Under the pieces are notes generated by a model. It was not told the origin of the DNA. It saw only the letters and a list, made by a program, of their open reading frames with translations, and searched no databases. Position numbers and translations under genes: made by a program. 64,000 nt of DNA. It comes from Thelonectria olida. Lineage: Eukaryota; Ascomycota; Sordariomycetes; Hypocreales; Nectriaceae. Below are positions 1 to 11,702 of the stretch, one piece after another. Each line of letters begins with the position of its first letter. The stretch's first letter is position 1. The stretch covers positions 62,001 to 126,000 of the forward strand of contig JAGPYM010000046.1 of NCBI GenBank assembly GCA_020736575.1. Reading direction: 5' to 3'.

Positions 1-891
1 CTTCGTCTATTATATGCTGCCTTTTCCATCTTTACCCCGATTGATTCGTACACGCGTTCTGTTTCCGATCCCCAAGCATCACGGCAGTTGAATTCCTCCA
101 ATGGTTTACGAAATTACTGAGGGGAAAAGTGAAAACAGTAAAGAAAACGACAGTCGCCGTGCCGAGACTGCCGGAACCACGACAGAACTAGGATAGAATT
201 ATGGAAAGGCACTGACACGATATGCCGACTTTGCCGGAGACGTGACAAGACAGGAGTGTAATGAAACAGGACTGTTGATGGGTCATCAACAACCCTGGCC
301 GGAACACTGCTCCATTGCCAAGACCCGATTATTAACTGCTAGAGGTAAACCGAGTATGTGTGTAGTCATTGAGGCTCTAGATCTTGGCAATATGGCGATT
401 TGGCAACCGTACTTCACCGTCTTGGCAGGATGCGAAAGAAACACAATCGATCGAAATCGCACAATCCTTAACAAACAAAGACTGAATCGCGTGGTGTACT
501 GGAAGGGGACGATGAATGCCTATTCAGGATACTAGGCTGCTGACGGTGAACCATGATTGGTGGCAATATAACACCCGTGCGATCCGTGTAAGTCAGGAGT
601 CTTACCATCCGTTCCAAGATTGGACGGCCTATCTTTCCACGCACCTGCAATTAATGCTTGAGCTGCTTCATGCCTCGACTGTAATTCTCTATACCACTAT
701 CAATTGATACCTAAATTGACTTGGATATCGAGTATGAGTATGTGACGAGAACGAATCGACAAATTCTTTGGCTTCTCTAACACATCCTCAAAGTCTCATC
801 AATAATTTGTAGACACGCCTTCTACGCCGTGTGACATGTAGGCCGGCGAATATGTTTCCCAATAAAATTCTTCGCTATCATTAAGACCAGA
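1..891. other. No gene recognised
   Basis: The first 0.9 kb has only short frames on both strands with no recognisable protein motif, no splice-linked exons and no repeat. It may be 3' flank of a gene to the left or plain intergenic sequence. Confidence 0.5.
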
Positions 892-1308
892 TCAGTTCCC
901 AGTACTCACAGGATGTTTCCAAACTTCGTACGCCACCCAAGCCTGGAATATCCCAACAGCGAGCCCAAGAATTCCTAGAACAATTGCAATAAGTACACCA
1001 ACTAGCATGGCCATCATCACATACTAAGAGCCGCTTTTGCGCTGAAACCATTTCTCCAGGATGCCGCGCGGGCTTGGATCCTCTAGCTCCTCAAACAGGT
1101 CCACATGTCGGCCGCCGAAATAGCTGCAAGATATATCTTCTTCGCCTTCCCTCCGATAGGCGGCCGAGTCATAGCGCAGGCAATTAGGGTCGAATGATTG
1201 CTTGGACACCAGGTCGCGGGGAACCTGCTCCGAGTCTAAGTGAGAAGGAAAGAGGGCCTTTTCATCTAAATCTAAAACTCTAGGGGCGATCTGTCTTGAA
1301 TATTTCCC
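892..1308 (-). pseudogene. C-terminal relic of a fungal membrane protein, in-frame stop
   Basis: Reading leftward from 1308 an open frame without ATG gives a fungal-type C-terminal tail: a charged segment ending FEELEDPSPRGILEKW, then an in-frame TAG, then a strongly hydrophobic segment of about 23 residues (VMMAMLVGVLIAIVLGILGL...), and WKHP before the natural stop at 892-894. I know this tail arrangement (acidic linker, EDPSPRG-type motif, one transmembrane helix, YxxWKHP end) from many uncharacterised fungal proteins several hundred residues long. The large N-terminal part is absent and a stop (TAG) separates the linker from the helix, so this is read as a truncated pseudogene. The stop could be a C-to-T change from CAG. 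An alternative is an unusual splice event removing the TAG, but no fitting intron was found. Confidence 0.6.
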
Positions 1309-2175
1309 CTAACATTAAGGCAATTAGTGCCTATATTTTACGGGTATAGTTCTTATTAAAGGTCTACTTATATTAAGATAGAGTCTTTAATACTTAGTGG
1401 GTCGTGCAACTCTTGTGGCGCCGTCAAATGCTCCCTTAAGACACTCGCGTAATGGCAAATTTCCTTAAACCCCCCTTGTACCGTCCATCCTCAGATGGTT
1501 TCGCAGATCATCAGTCCCTTGAAAAAACAACCCTGTAACCTTCTTCAGTCTCTGGCTGATAAGGCCAATTTCCCATTTCTAACCTTGGCAGAGTTGTCGT
1601 GCACAGAGATATTGCCCATGTCCATTTGCGGGAAGGCTCTCCACATGAGCTCGGCCAGTGACTTATTAGAATGCCACTGAATTGGCTGGGCTCCGAGCTA
1701 GCAAGCCGGAGGCCTGGTTGTTGGCGGAATACTTGACCGTCGACATGACTTATTTGGCAAGATTGAAAGCCCGATACTAATCACTGGGCGGAGGTGGCGT
1801 GTTCTATTTGAAGAATTACTTATGTGTTGATTTTGAGCGCTCATCCGATTGCATCCTTGATCAATCGCAATATTGCTCGAGTGAAATTTTCATTTATCAA
1901 GTCTCGCCTTTGTAGGAGGGTGATGGAGAGTACAAAGTGTCTGTCATGCTGGGAATGCCTTGCTTTCTGAGATACCACGCTCACCCATCGCACCAATCCT
2001 TCGTACCATCATGCTGTTCTCGGAGGTCCATCCTTGTATCGTCATGATACCAGCCATCGTCAAGGACCCTCGACCACGGACAGACAGAGGGCCGGGCAGG
2101 AGGCGCGTAGTTTTCATACACAATAGTTCCGTTGCCCAGTGGAAGCAGCAGATTGTCCTCATCATGCTATGGCGC
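1309..2175. other. No gene recognised
   Basis: Only short frames lie here, several of them antisense to one another. No motif or repeat was recognised. Confidence 0.45.
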
Positions 2176-2853
2176 TCAAAAGCGCTCTGCGTCGCCCCCA
2201 ATTGCCCAAATTGGACCAGTCAGGTTATGACGGCGAAATATCTCTACCGCGTCGTGCAATGACCACTTCGTCCAGTCCGCGTCGGCATGGCGTCCGTACC
2301 ATTCGGTCGCAAAATTCCAAATTTGCTCAATTGGCCGCACATCTCCTTTGGGGATTCCCCTAGTAGAACACCACTCGTCCACCTCGGCTTCGTTGCGGAA
2401 CAGTAACATGACCGAGCAAGTGTAAATGACGTTGTCCCAGGCGTTACGCATTGGGATTGGAAAGTGTATAACGTAATCTTTGTCCAACAGCTTTCCGTTC
2501 TCGACGGTGATGGACACTTCGTCGCCGATAGCACCAAGCCTGGTCTTGAGAGTCGCGGTGCGGCCTGCGAGCTGCATCACGCCAAGCGAGCACCAAGCGC
2601 AGTTTCCCCACCATTTGCGCTCGTCTGAGTAGACTACACAGGTCGTGGGCGCTGCTGAAAACGGGTGGGCAACCCAGACCTCGTCAGAATGTGGGTGTAG
2701 CACAACGCCGTGGTAGTCTGCCAAACCTTGCAGGCCCTGTCGCGCCGTCGTTTCACTGCACTGGAAACGGGTTGCGATCTCGCTGACGGTCGGGGGACGC
2801 TGGTTTGTAAGAAACGAGGAGATAATAGTTTCGTGCAGGCTTGAATTGTCCAT
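2176..2853 (-). CDS. Alkylmercury lyase (MerB)-like protein
   Basis: This is an intronless 225-aa protein. Residues about 8-50 form a winged-helix-like segment (PPTVSEIATRFQCSETTARQ), as in MerB N-termini. From about residue 60 the MerB-type core follows: HPFSAAPT, then NCAWCSLG, VIHFPIP and VIYTCSVMLLF. In bacterial MerB the organomercurial C-Hg bond is cut by two cysteines and an aspartate (Cys96, Asp99, Cys159). Here Cys88 and Cys146 align with the two cysteines, but the aspartate position (three residues after Cys88) is Gly91. The fold and metal-thiol chemistry are plausible, but true mercurial protonolysis is doubtful without the acid. The length matches the family (about 200-230 aa). 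It stands alone with no merA neighbour. Family assignment is confident; the substrate is unknown. Confidence 0.82.
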   Translation of the reverse strand: MDNSSLHETIISSFLTNQRPPTVSEIATRFQCSETTARQGLQGLADYHGVVLHPHSDEVWVAHPFSAAPTTCVVYSDERKWWGNCAWCSLGVMQLAGRTATLKTRLGAIGDEVSITVENGKLLDKDYVIHFPIPMRNAWDNVIYTCSVMLLFRNEAEVDEWCSTRGIPKGDVRPIEQIWNFATEWYGRHADADWTKWSLHDAVEIFRRHNLTGPIWAIGGDAERF

Positions 2854-4165
2854 AATTGCAAGCCGTAAGAATGATTATGCTTTAAGATCGCGAGGAATCG
2901 GTATTTTTTGTATTTCCTGTTGTTAGGAGGTAGCGCGTTGTGAAAGAAGGCGGAAAGAGCATAGGGGATGTTTATCTTCATTATATAGTATCGTCTCAAT
3001 CAGGCCAGAGCAGCACCAGTACGTGGTGACATATTAATTTATATCTCCGTAAGTGGCGGCTGGTTGTATGAGTGGAGTGTCGACAAAACTGCGTGCTTAG
3101 ATGGGGCTATTACTTGTCGAAGGGCGTAAATGACATGAGTAGGGGGGAAAAAATCGATCTGCGAAGTGTTCATATCACTTGTCCACTTTTAAGCCCTGAT
3201 TGGCGACGTTAGATAAGTCCGCCGCGGACTCCTATAAATACCTGCTATTATATAAATTAGCGTAAATTTCAATATATACTATCTTTATAAGTTAAACTAT
3301 TTATTTAAGCCTTTTAAAACTTTTTAGCCTTACTACTTTTAACTTTTTTATATTTTTAATATTTTAAAATTTTTAAAAATATTATATTTATAAGACTATA
3401 ATTATTTAAAAAGTAATTTATTAATAGTATAATATATAATTAAATTTAAAATAATTAAAAGTATTATTTTATATAATATTAAAATTATTATTTAAATAAC
3501 TTATTAATTAGTTATTTAATTAAATAGTTACTTAATTAATTATTATAATAGTAGTAGCGGGTTATTATTAGAGAGTACCTCTAGTTTATATAATTTAACA
3601 TAATTAACTTTTAACTATCAAATCGGGTCGGATCGACCGGCTTCCCTTTACTACCTTTTCTGCTCCCTATCTTAAGACAATATACTGTTTGGCCTCACTT
3701 GTGGTTACCACTAGTAACCAACCCTTTAATAGGTGCTTGAAGAGGATGCGCTGCATATCAAAGATCGACAGCTTGCTAACCATAGTGAGCGGCCACTTTG
3801 CCAGTCTCAGCTTAGCGAACTCAGGCACGACTGCAGGCCGATAGATCTCCCCCGGCTCTCTGACTACAAGATCTTTCACTCCTCCCCCACCATTTCTCCG
3901 AATGCAGAGACCCCTGGTCATGAATTACAGAGTCGAGGTAACCTTCGTGGACTGTGTCGGCTAAGAGCCATCGTTACTCCACCTTGATCCGCATGAGGCT
4001 TGATAGGCTGGGCTTTGGAGTGGCCTTGGCTCTTCGTAAGATGCAGAATAGGACAACAACAGCGGCTGACACCTCTGTCAGTAGAGGTGAAACATATATC
4101 TTGGGTTTATATTGAACAACGATCCGTCTAGATTGCCCTCAAACTCTGTATGCTAGATACCTGAA
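2854..4165. other. Intergenic; contains a short AT-rich block
   Basis: No convincing gene. About 3235-3620 is nearly pure A+T (listed separately). The 3620-4165 part is GC-balanced, but its frames carry no recognisable motif. Confidence 0.5.
3235..3620. repeat. AT-rich, RIP-like degenerate DNA
   Basis: About 385 bp of almost pure A+T rich in TTTAA, TATTTAA and AATTATTA words, abruptly bounded by GC-balanced DNA. Same composition as the large AT blocks further right, so probably a remnant of a RIP-mutated repeat. Confidence 0.7.
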
Positions 4166-4630
4166 CTAGGCAGCCGTATTTGCCATCTTCAAGATTACGT
4201 CCTTGTCGCAGAACTCAACCACCTTCTTGACTTTGGACCCATCCTCGTTGAAGTACAAGAACCAAGCGAGCTCGGCGGGGTACGACTCTCCGCTGTTGGT
4301 GTGTACGTCTGCGATAGACGTAAACGCGGCCCGGCGGGCCTCGCCGTCGATGACCAAGTTCGAAATGATGTTGTTTCTGAATTTCAACACCTTGATATCA
4401 TTCGCAAAAGTCTCCTGATACTTGGTCGTGTCGAAAAAGAAGTCTGCTGCTAAGCCAAAGGCCTGGGGCACGGACGCGGGGAGCAGGTGCCGGGTGCAGT
4501 CCGCTGTAACGTCGCGGTTGATGATGGAGGCGTCGTTCTGGGCTGCGCCCTCTTCGTACGCTGACAAGAAGGCTCGGGCTGTAGCCTCAATGCGCTCTCT
4601 GAGGTTCGTCGAGGAAGGAGTTGAGGCCAT
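4166..4630 (-). CDS. SnoaL/NTF2-like small protein
   Basis: This is an intronless 154-aa protein starting at ATG 4630. Its size and pattern fit the cone-shaped SnoaL/NTF2-like fold: an N-terminal helix (RIEATARAFLSAYEEG), the segment ADCTRHLLPASVP, and C-terminal strands ending in a W-F-L-Y-F sheet motif (ELAWFLYFNEDGSKVKKVVEF). In fungi such proteins occur in metabolite clusters as isomerases or cyclases (for example the meroterpenoid Trt14/AusH type) or as accessory proteins of unknown role. No single catalytic residue can be named here. It lies about 600 bp from the divergent bZIP-type regulator gene. Family-level call only. Confidence 0.72.
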   Translation of the reverse strand: MASTPSSTNLRERIEATARAFLSAYEEGAAQNDASIINRDVTADCTRHLLPASVPQAFGLAADFFFDTTKYQETFANDIKVLKFRNNIISNLVIDGEARRAAFTSIADVHTNSGESYPAELAWFLYFNEDGSKVKKVVEFCDKDVILKMANTAA

Positions 4631-5242
4631 GATGAAGCAAGTTTTTGGGATTCTTGGGAAAGTCAGGTAGGAGTTGAAGACAATGGTGTAGTAGAAAAAG
4701 AGAGCAGCGATTGCATATCACGTTGGGCTTACCGCCTATTTATATTCCATGCGGAACGACATTATTGCCATCCCACATCAACTTCGGCCCCTGTCTTACT
4801 TCAAGCCGTAGTCCTTCCCGGCGATAGGAGTAAATCCATAAGTAAACGCCGTCCTTTACATGATGCTTCCACAGACAAGATCAATCAATACAATCTCGTA
4901 TATTGCCATTGACCGTTCCCATCACAGACCCATAACTCGCCGTGATGACTTTTTTCCCCTTGTCGGCCTAGTCTCTCTCTCTCCCCAAGACAAGGAACAG
5001 GCCCGGAGCTCCCGTGGCTTTGCCCTAGCTCCGCTCGATGACAGTTTTCTCCTCCTTCAGCCTAGCCCACGGGGCGGGGGTTCTCGCATGGTGCGTGCCC
5101 TTGTCTAGCTCATGTTGATTGACGTTCAGTGCACGACCCATTTCGACTTCGAAGACCAGACCCGGTGGTTTACTTTCTTCACTACATACCAGTACGTTTC
5201 GACAACAGCGACACAGAACTGGATATTCGGTAACTCAGCATA
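4631..5242. promoter_or_regulatory. Shared intergenic region between divergent SnoaL-like and bZIP genes
   Basis: About 610 bp separate two divergently transcribed starts (ATG at 4630 minus and 5243 plus). CT-rich stretches typical of fungal promoters or 5' UTRs occur near 4970-4990. No specific operator was identified. Confidence 0.4.
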
Positions 5243-6371
5243 ATGGAACAATCCGTTACTCCGCTTTCTTCAGCCCTGGGCGAGGGCGAAGCGAACAGGG
5301 TCGGCGATCACCCCAACCACGTCGACGCCGAGGCCGAGGCCGAAGCCAAGGCCAACAAGCAGCACAGGAAGGTTCAAAACCGGAAGAACCAAAGAGCACG
5401 ACGTGAGTCTTTCCCTCAATGCCTCACCTCTTGCTGAGCTCATAAGCTTTGAAGGACTGCGGATTAGGGAGCAAGACCCGGGGTCTGTTCAGACGTCGCG
5501 CCCGTTCCAAGTCAGGCGCTGGCGCCTCGACGAACCCGATGATTGTCCATCCCGAGACGCCTCGTCAGCATTGAAAGGCGCAACCGCCACATGCATCTCT
5601 CCTCGACCACCTCACACTCACGTCAGTACATCAATGTTCACACCCGAACGCGCCGGAGTCCTTCGAGGGCCACCGTCCACCGCCCCAGTCCATGCTCAGA
5701 CGCCCCTAACCCCCCCGTCCTTCATCTTCCCCCTCTCAACCGATCACCTCCTCCACCTTGTCCAGTATAATGTCTTCCGCGCCTTCGTCTCCAACAAGCG
5801 CACTCTCAATACCCTTCTCACGGGCTGGACCGAAAGCCCCCCCTCCCCAACTACCTGTCCCATCAGCGGTCCTTACCGTGACGACACAAGCGTTTACCCC
5901 CTGAACCCCAATATTCCTCTCTCCCTCGTCCCGACTCGCCTCCAGCAAACCCGCTTGCACTCCTTCTGGATCAACCTCTTTCCCTTTCCCTGCGTCCGTG
6001 ACAATCTTATACGGCGCGAAGGAAGTTTCGACCACTGGGAGCTGCTTCAAGACCTCATCGGTGAGCTCATGAGTGCCACGCCGGCTCGAGAGCGGCGAGG
6101 TACGCCCGTCGCCATCACCGTCTCCGACCCTAAAACTATGTGGACTCTGCCCCTCACAGCAGGAGGTGACGAGGACGAGGTCACTGCGGGGCGCAAGGGA
6201 CTTATTGTTTGGGGTGAACCGCACGACATGCAGAGCTGGGAGGCCACCCCCGGCTTTCTTGCGAAGTGGTCGTGGGCTGTGGAGGGATGCAATGACCTAG
6301 TTGAATCTAGTAACCGCTGGAGACTGATGAGAGGAGAGGAACCTATGCGCCTCTCTGAATCGAAATGGTAG
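5243..6371 (+). CDS. bZIP-type basic-region protein with C-terminal DUF3425
   Basis: Spliced model: exon 1 5243-5402, intron 5403-5454 (52 nt, GTGAGT...AG with an upstream CTGA branch-like site), exon 2 5455-6371; 358 aa. The intron falls inside an Arg codon and restores a continuous basic region: residues 42-54 read RKVQNRKNQRARR, the bZIP signature N-x-x-Q-R-A-x-R. No leucine heptad follows. Instead the chain goes to SRPFQVRRWRLDEPDD, a feature of fungal proteins pairing a bZIP-like basic region with DUF3425. The C-terminal half (from FPLSTDHLLHLVQYNVFRAF, then LPLT and PHDMQSWEATPGFLAKW) fits DUF3425. Likely a nuclear transcription regulator; targets unknown. The antisense-free frame and clean splice support expression. 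Confidence 0.85.
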
Positions 6372-7888
6372 CCGCTATGCCGAATAAGTCTCATAGCAAA
6401 TGAAGGATGGCCGGCTCACGGGCAAAAGGAACTTATCCTTAGAGTACTGTCGACCATAGATTACACCTTAATTTTAGATAACAGACGGGCGGTTATGACC
6501 ACCACACACAAAACGCCGTAGCTGAGAACGTTGCACCCCGCGTCGTTGTTACTGGGACTTCCGCCTCACATAACGCTAACAACAAGAACGGCTTTCTACC
6601 TGTCGCCAAGACAAATTTTCGTCGATTCGAAGAGCTGGCGACTCGCCGCGGAGGTTGAAATTGTCTCGTAGGCGAATCTCCGGATTTCGAGGCGCATGAT
6701 GTCCACCTATTACGCAACCAACTTCCGTCCCCGCCTCTTCAGGATGAAAGCGCGGACAACGAAGGTGTTCGGAGCCTGAGCGTCGTGATATTGGAGCTTC
6801 ATATTGCAAGGTTATGGAGAGAAATGTAATCGATGCGCCTAGGAGATGGGTAAGATAAATGTTCTCTCATTTCATGGAGTGCGGCAAAGATATTGTTAGT
6901 TGAAGCTGCGTTAGGTTCGGGAATTGCTAGGATTTTACCGGGAGCTGAACCAACCTGAAAGAAGTTGCTTGCTTGCGATTAGTTTCATATGCGCCGCGTC
7001 CGGATTCCGGACTTAGACGGAGCAGTCCTAACTCATTAAGTCCGGTACGTCTCCTACCTGGAACGTCCACTCCTGCTTTCGCCGTCTCGCGCCAATAAAG
7101 CCGCGAACTGGACTGTTATGATAGCATGGCGCTATTCTACCGGTGCTCGCAAGTCCGGGGCAGACGGCGCCCCGAAAGGAGTTACGTAAACTTCCTTCAC
7201 CTCCACTGGTCGTAGATCCATCTCGTCACGGTCTCCCTGCCTTGATCATCCCGCACTGTTCAGAAAAATCGAGCACAGCAAGGGTGCTCAGGATTCTACC
7301 AAGTTGCGACTAGTCTTCAGATCCTACAGCTCAGCCAAGACCGCCTCAGCAAACTCTTCATTGTTGTCAATCAGAGCAATGACGCCCAATAGAAAAATGG
7401 TTTGGCGCGATCAGGCTGCGCCTTGCTCACCTCAAACAGGACCGAGCACGCTGTGTCTCACGAAACCTCGTTGTCTGCGACTTGAAGGTTGGTGCACTTC
7501 GTAGATCAGGCCTCTGCCAACGACAAAGACGGATATTGCGCCAAAATGCGATCGGACGACGGCTTATCTTATGATTAAAGCAATACGCTAGAGAAGGGGA
7601 TGGGACCAAGTGGCTGACCTCTTGACATCTTGTAGCACGGTTACATGCTTTTACGTGGCAAGAAGTATGGCAACAGAAAGAATGTTGGACTTAATCACTG
7701 GCATAATGGCTAAACTTTCCCAACACGAACCAGTAGGTCCTTCGGCCGTACATCCTGGAATGACATGCTGCTTCTGCTCACATTTTTAAACTTTCAACTG
7801 ATGGACTCTCGCTCTTTTGTAAATGCCCTGCTCAAAGAGAGCTTCTGGAAACGTGTTAGATATTAGGGCCGCAAAGAGTTGTTGTATC
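6372..7888. other. Intergenic, possible short coding relics
   Basis: No intact gene. On the minus strand around 7325-7385 a short protein-like stretch (ALIDNNEEFAEAVLAEL) ends in a stop, suggesting a gene fragment, but no family was recognised. The rest shows nothing supportable. Confidence 0.4.
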
Positions 7889-8237
7889 ACTCACAAGCAG
7901 ATTGCCGTACAGCGTCGCAACCGTTATTCTCCCAATCCCGGAAGTGTATGAAGCCGCACGGAGGCCGATAGTTCCAGGTCGAAGTTCTGGTGCGCAGTCA
8001 GATCGACGCAGATACTACCCTCTTTGAGAAGGTTTGTCGGGACTTGAAAGGTCTGGTCCGGACCTCCGCTGATGACCACGACACTAATCGGAAGGCAATC
8101 CTCGAATGGTAACCCGGCACGTTTGTAAGCTGAAAATTCGGACTGTCTTTGCTCCTTTTCAACAGCTTCGTGCCTGTGATGTCGACAGAAAAGACGGTCG
8201 CTCCTTCTCCGGCTAGAAGCGCGGCTAGCGGCTTGCC
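7889..8237 (-). pseudogene. Methylene-tetrahydrofolate dehydrogenase (MTD1-like) relic, frameshifted
   Basis: Three minus-strand frames together give the C-terminal half of a yeast-MTD1-type NAD-dependent 5,10-methylene-THF dehydrogenase. From 8237: GKPLAALLAGEGATVFSVDI (the NRSEIVGRPLAALLA...ATVYSVDI region of the family). After a frame change, LPISVVVISGGPDQTFQVPT followed by LLKEGSICVDLTAHQNF. After a second frame change near 7945, GIGRITVATLYGNLL (family: GKVTIAMLLRNLL), then a GTGAGT donor. The N-terminal folate-binding half was not found upstream. Two frameshifts plus truncation make this a pseudogene of a one-carbon-metabolism gene. Confidence 0.7.
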
Positions 8238-8749
8238 ATCTGAGCAAAGTCACGTCAAATGCTCACTACCATCACCCCACGGATGCCTGGCGGTAGAGCT
8301 CATGAGATAGGCACGCTTAACCCCGGACCCTGAAACATTGATAATCAGGAACTCCTGGAGCTCCGGCCCTGGAACATACTATTTGTGGAGAGGGTGACTA
8401 GCCCGAAAGGGGGAAAAAGGTCATCACGACGACTCATGGATCAGTGATGGGAATGGTAAAGGACGAGCAAAGGACGGAACATGGCGGTGTACAGCTTTCA
8501 GTTTGGCCTATCGCCCGAAGGGGTCTCTGAAGTGTACGGTGATTTGTAAGTCATGGTCTTCCCAAGTACTGCTCTCCTGCAATGAGCCCACGGCGCCGTG
8601 TAGACGTTAAGCGAGTTAACTTTATAAGTGAACCACTTTCCCCTCCTGCTTCCACTCGACTTCAGAATCCAACTCCTCAGTATCGCATCAGTCCTCCTCG
8701 TGATACTTAAGCAAGTCTTGTTCTTCATCACCATCTCTCAGAGTCCCTC
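8238..8749. promoter_or_regulatory. Displaced promoter/5' UTR of the SDR gene at 11832
   Basis: About 0.5 kb upstream of the hAT insertion, with pyrimidine-rich tracts (8636-8750) typical of fungal 5' leaders. Removing the transposon and one target-duplication copy would place this DNA directly in front of the SDR start codon (inference). Confidence 0.5.
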
Positions 8750-8757
8750 GCCAACGC
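8750..8757. repeat. Left 8-bp target-site duplication of hAT element
   Basis: GCCAACGC, identical to 11820-11827 on the other side of the element. Eight bp is the diagnostic duplication length of hAT transposons. Confidence 0.9.
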
Positions 8758-8773
8758 CATACCTGGGCATTTT

Positions 8774-8882
8774 AGTTAACTCAAACCTAACTCATGAGTT
8801 AACTCATAACTCTAACTCATAAAACTCATATGAGTTGAGTCTGAGTTATCGCTGCTAACTCATGAGTTAACTCATAAACTCA
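8774..8882. repeat. hAT left subterminal repeat array
   Basis: Repeated AACTCATGAGTTAACTCAT-like palindromic words and half-sites (ACTCAT, GAGTTA) at irregular spacing. A matching array lies at 11703-11805. Likely binding sites for the element's own transposase. Confidence 0.75.
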
Positions 8883-9343
8883 CAACGGCGTTCCTGGCGT
8901 CTGATTAGCCCGCTCTATAATCTAATCTAATCTATCGCAACCCCTCTATATTCAGAATTATCACATCCAACAGACCAAAGGGTCATACATTTGATCAAAC
9001 CGGAAGGAAGGTCTTCCAGCAGTTCAGACAGGCAGTTCAGACCGGCAGCCCGGAAGTCCGGACTTCCCGTCAGTGGTTGGTATCACCTATGTCTCCCAAA
9101 AAGCAAGTTCTTAAACACAACGGCCCCGGAGGACCAATTCATCTTATGTATAAGAAACCGACCTGTTTCCACTCATTAGATAGAGAATCAAGAGCTTCTA
9201 TCCCTATGATCCAGATCCATCAGAAATTGACAAGAATCTTAAGGTAAAAAAAGTCTTCCGAGTAGCTACTGCAGTTTCTAGTACGATTTATCGGCAGACT
9301 CTTCATCGCCTCGATCCATTATCTATACCATCAAGCCATCGCC

Positions 9344-11616
9344 ATGGCATCCGAAACTTCGTCTGTACCGAGGACACCCTCTTCCGCCCCCGACTTCATC
9401 GATATTGAGAGATTTTTCACCAGAGAGAAGGCGAAGCCTCGCACTTTATATGTCTGCTTATACTGTACGGCGAAGCCATGGAAGGATGGCTATAAGGGCA
9501 ATGCGCGGCGCCACATAAGGAATAATCATCCATATCTGATCGGGCTCTCTAGCCGGCAGAATCAATCTCAGCAATCGCTCGACGTATATATCACATCATC
9601 GACTACGCCATCCGAAGCGGCATTACGGAATGCCTTCAATCGACAGGCTTACATCGAAGCTCTTATCAGCCTTCTCACACGTCGCAGAGTGGCCTTTTCG
9701 ATGGTTGAGTGGGATGAGATAAAGGACCTAGCACTAGCATGTAATCCTGCCATCGAGGATAGTCTGATTACCTCCCGACGTACAGTGATGCGCTACATCT
9801 CAGCTAGCTATGAGTTCTACGCTGCTCAGTTGGCCGAGTCCCTTCAATCTGCCATTTCGATGATTCACCTCTCATCTGATCTCTGGACATCACCACACCG
9901 ACATGGTATGCTTGCAGTATGCGGACAGTGGGTCGATAAGGGCTATAAACTTCGAAAGGCGCTTCTAGGTCTGCTAGAGTGTCGAAAAGACCACTCTGGC
10001 GAGTCCCAGGCCGGCCTGATCGCTGATGTCTTGGGGCGATTCGAAATTCGACGCGTGGGTTATCATACTGGGGATAACGCATCCTCGAACAATACCTGCC
10101 TAGAAGCTTTATCAAAGAAGCTACTTCACGGGCGAGGAGTAAGTAAAGATAAATTTCTATGGCTGTGCCAGCTGAGTTTCGTCTAGATAATCTTCGATCC
10201 TGTCCGCCGCCGTGTCCGCTGTTTCGGCCATATTATTAACCTTTCCCTTCAAGCTTTCCTTCTCGCGCGCTCGAAAGAAGCTTTACGCGCTGCCCTTAAT
10301 GCCGCCGGCAACGCCGCTGGTGCGCAGTCTATCGAAACCTTCTCTACTGCTCTGAATGAGAATACGCTTTCAGGACCCGATACCACGGTGGATCACACAT
10401 CAGAGGAGAACCAGGGGAGACAGCAGAGACCTCCGACGAGAGAGAGGACTACTCAGCAATTAGAATTTAGCGGATGGGAAGGCATTAATGCTCTCCAGAA
10501 GCTCCACCATCTCGCAGTCTGGATTGGAAGCTCTCCAATCCATAGTGATAACTGGCGCGAAGCTGTGGGTCGCAGTCTCGGGATCGATAACGCAACACGG
10601 TGGTCCTCATGGTATAAAGTTATCAGTGTCGCCCTCGATAAGAAGGCACAGATCGTCCAGTTTATGGTAGACCATGACAAGGACATCGGCTGTGCTCATC
10701 TTCTATCAGGCGCCGACTGGGATATACTGTCGAAAACGCATACTTTCCTCCAGCCCTTTACCGAGGCAACTTTGATAACAGAAGGCGATAAAGCGAGCCT
10801 CTGCAGTACGCTGCGGCTGATGGATGGTCTTCTCAGCCACTTTGAGAAAGCGAAGGTAAGGTCTATCTCCGTTAAAGAGACAGCCTTTAACTAATTTGTT
10901 AGATACACTACTCGACCCCGGAGTTCCATGATAGCCGTATGCTCCATTCTATCGAGATGGGATGGTTTGTACTCGATAAATACTACTCTATGTCTGATGA
11001 GGCTCCCGTTTACGTCGCCGCTCTTCTTCTCGATCCACGCTGTCGAAAAGCATACTTGGATAAGAACTGGAAGAGTGCGTGGATTAATCCAGCGATTGTG
11101 GGAGCCCGGCAAATATGGGAGGAGGAATACAATACCAATATCGATGGAGACATAGAAACTACTCCGGAGGATATGCCAGCTGCGCCGGGGAAGCCGCCTT
11201 CGCAGCTACAGCTATTGCTACAGGAGATGGAGGTCGAGACGGCTCTTTCAACCGATGGCGATAACCTAGACGCATTTATTAATTCTCCGGCTGTCAAGAT
11301 CGATTGCAAACCTCTGGAGTGGTGGTGTCGCATTGAACAACGACGGCAGTTTCCACGCCTTAGCCGTATGGCCATCGATATACTCTCGATAAGCCCTCAG
11401 TCGGCAGAGCCAGAAAGGACCTTCTCAGGCGCTCGTAGGACCGCATCATGGGACCGGCTGTCGATGACGTGCGAGCGGCTGCAGGAAGTTGAGTGTCTCG
11501 GCAACTGGATGCGGAATGGGCATATTGTCGGGACTCGGCACGGTGGGCTGGGGCTAGTATGTGATCCGGACATTGCTAATGATGATATTGATATAGAAAT
11601 TAGTGATATTGAATAG
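9344..11616 (+). CDS. hAT-family transposase with BED-type zinc finger
   Basis: Spliced model: exons 9344-10138, 10187-10855 and 10903-11616 with introns of 48 nt (GTAAGT...TCTAG) and 47 nt (GTAAGG...TTAG); 725 aa with no internal stop. The N-terminus has a BED-like zinc finger (C-x2-C in VCLYCTA, then H-x4-H in RRHIRNNH). The catalytic core shows SSDLWTSP and, 3' of it, GDNASSNN, candidate acidic residues of the RNase-H-like fold. CFGHIINLS is a hAT hallmark. The C-terminus carries the hAT dimerisation region (LEWWCRIEQRRQFPRLSRMA, then PERTFSGARR). All parts are present, so it could be functional. It excises and reinserts elements carrying the matching ends. Confidence 0.93.
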
Positions 11617-11702
11617 CGCGGCGATTTTCTGCACTTCAATACCATAGATTCTTATCACCAACTTCCTATTTGGGAAGCTGGCGATGTCACATGATCATTA
11701 TA

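Noticed and set aside
242..707. Overlapping short frames on both strands at the left edge
   Set aside because: No methionine-initiated frame shows protein-like composition or a motif, and no introns connect them.
5403..6371. A separate 322-aa gene starting within the bZIP intron
   Set aside because: The first codons lie in a GTGAGT...AG intron; splicing to 5243-5402 gives a continuous basic region, so it is exon 2.
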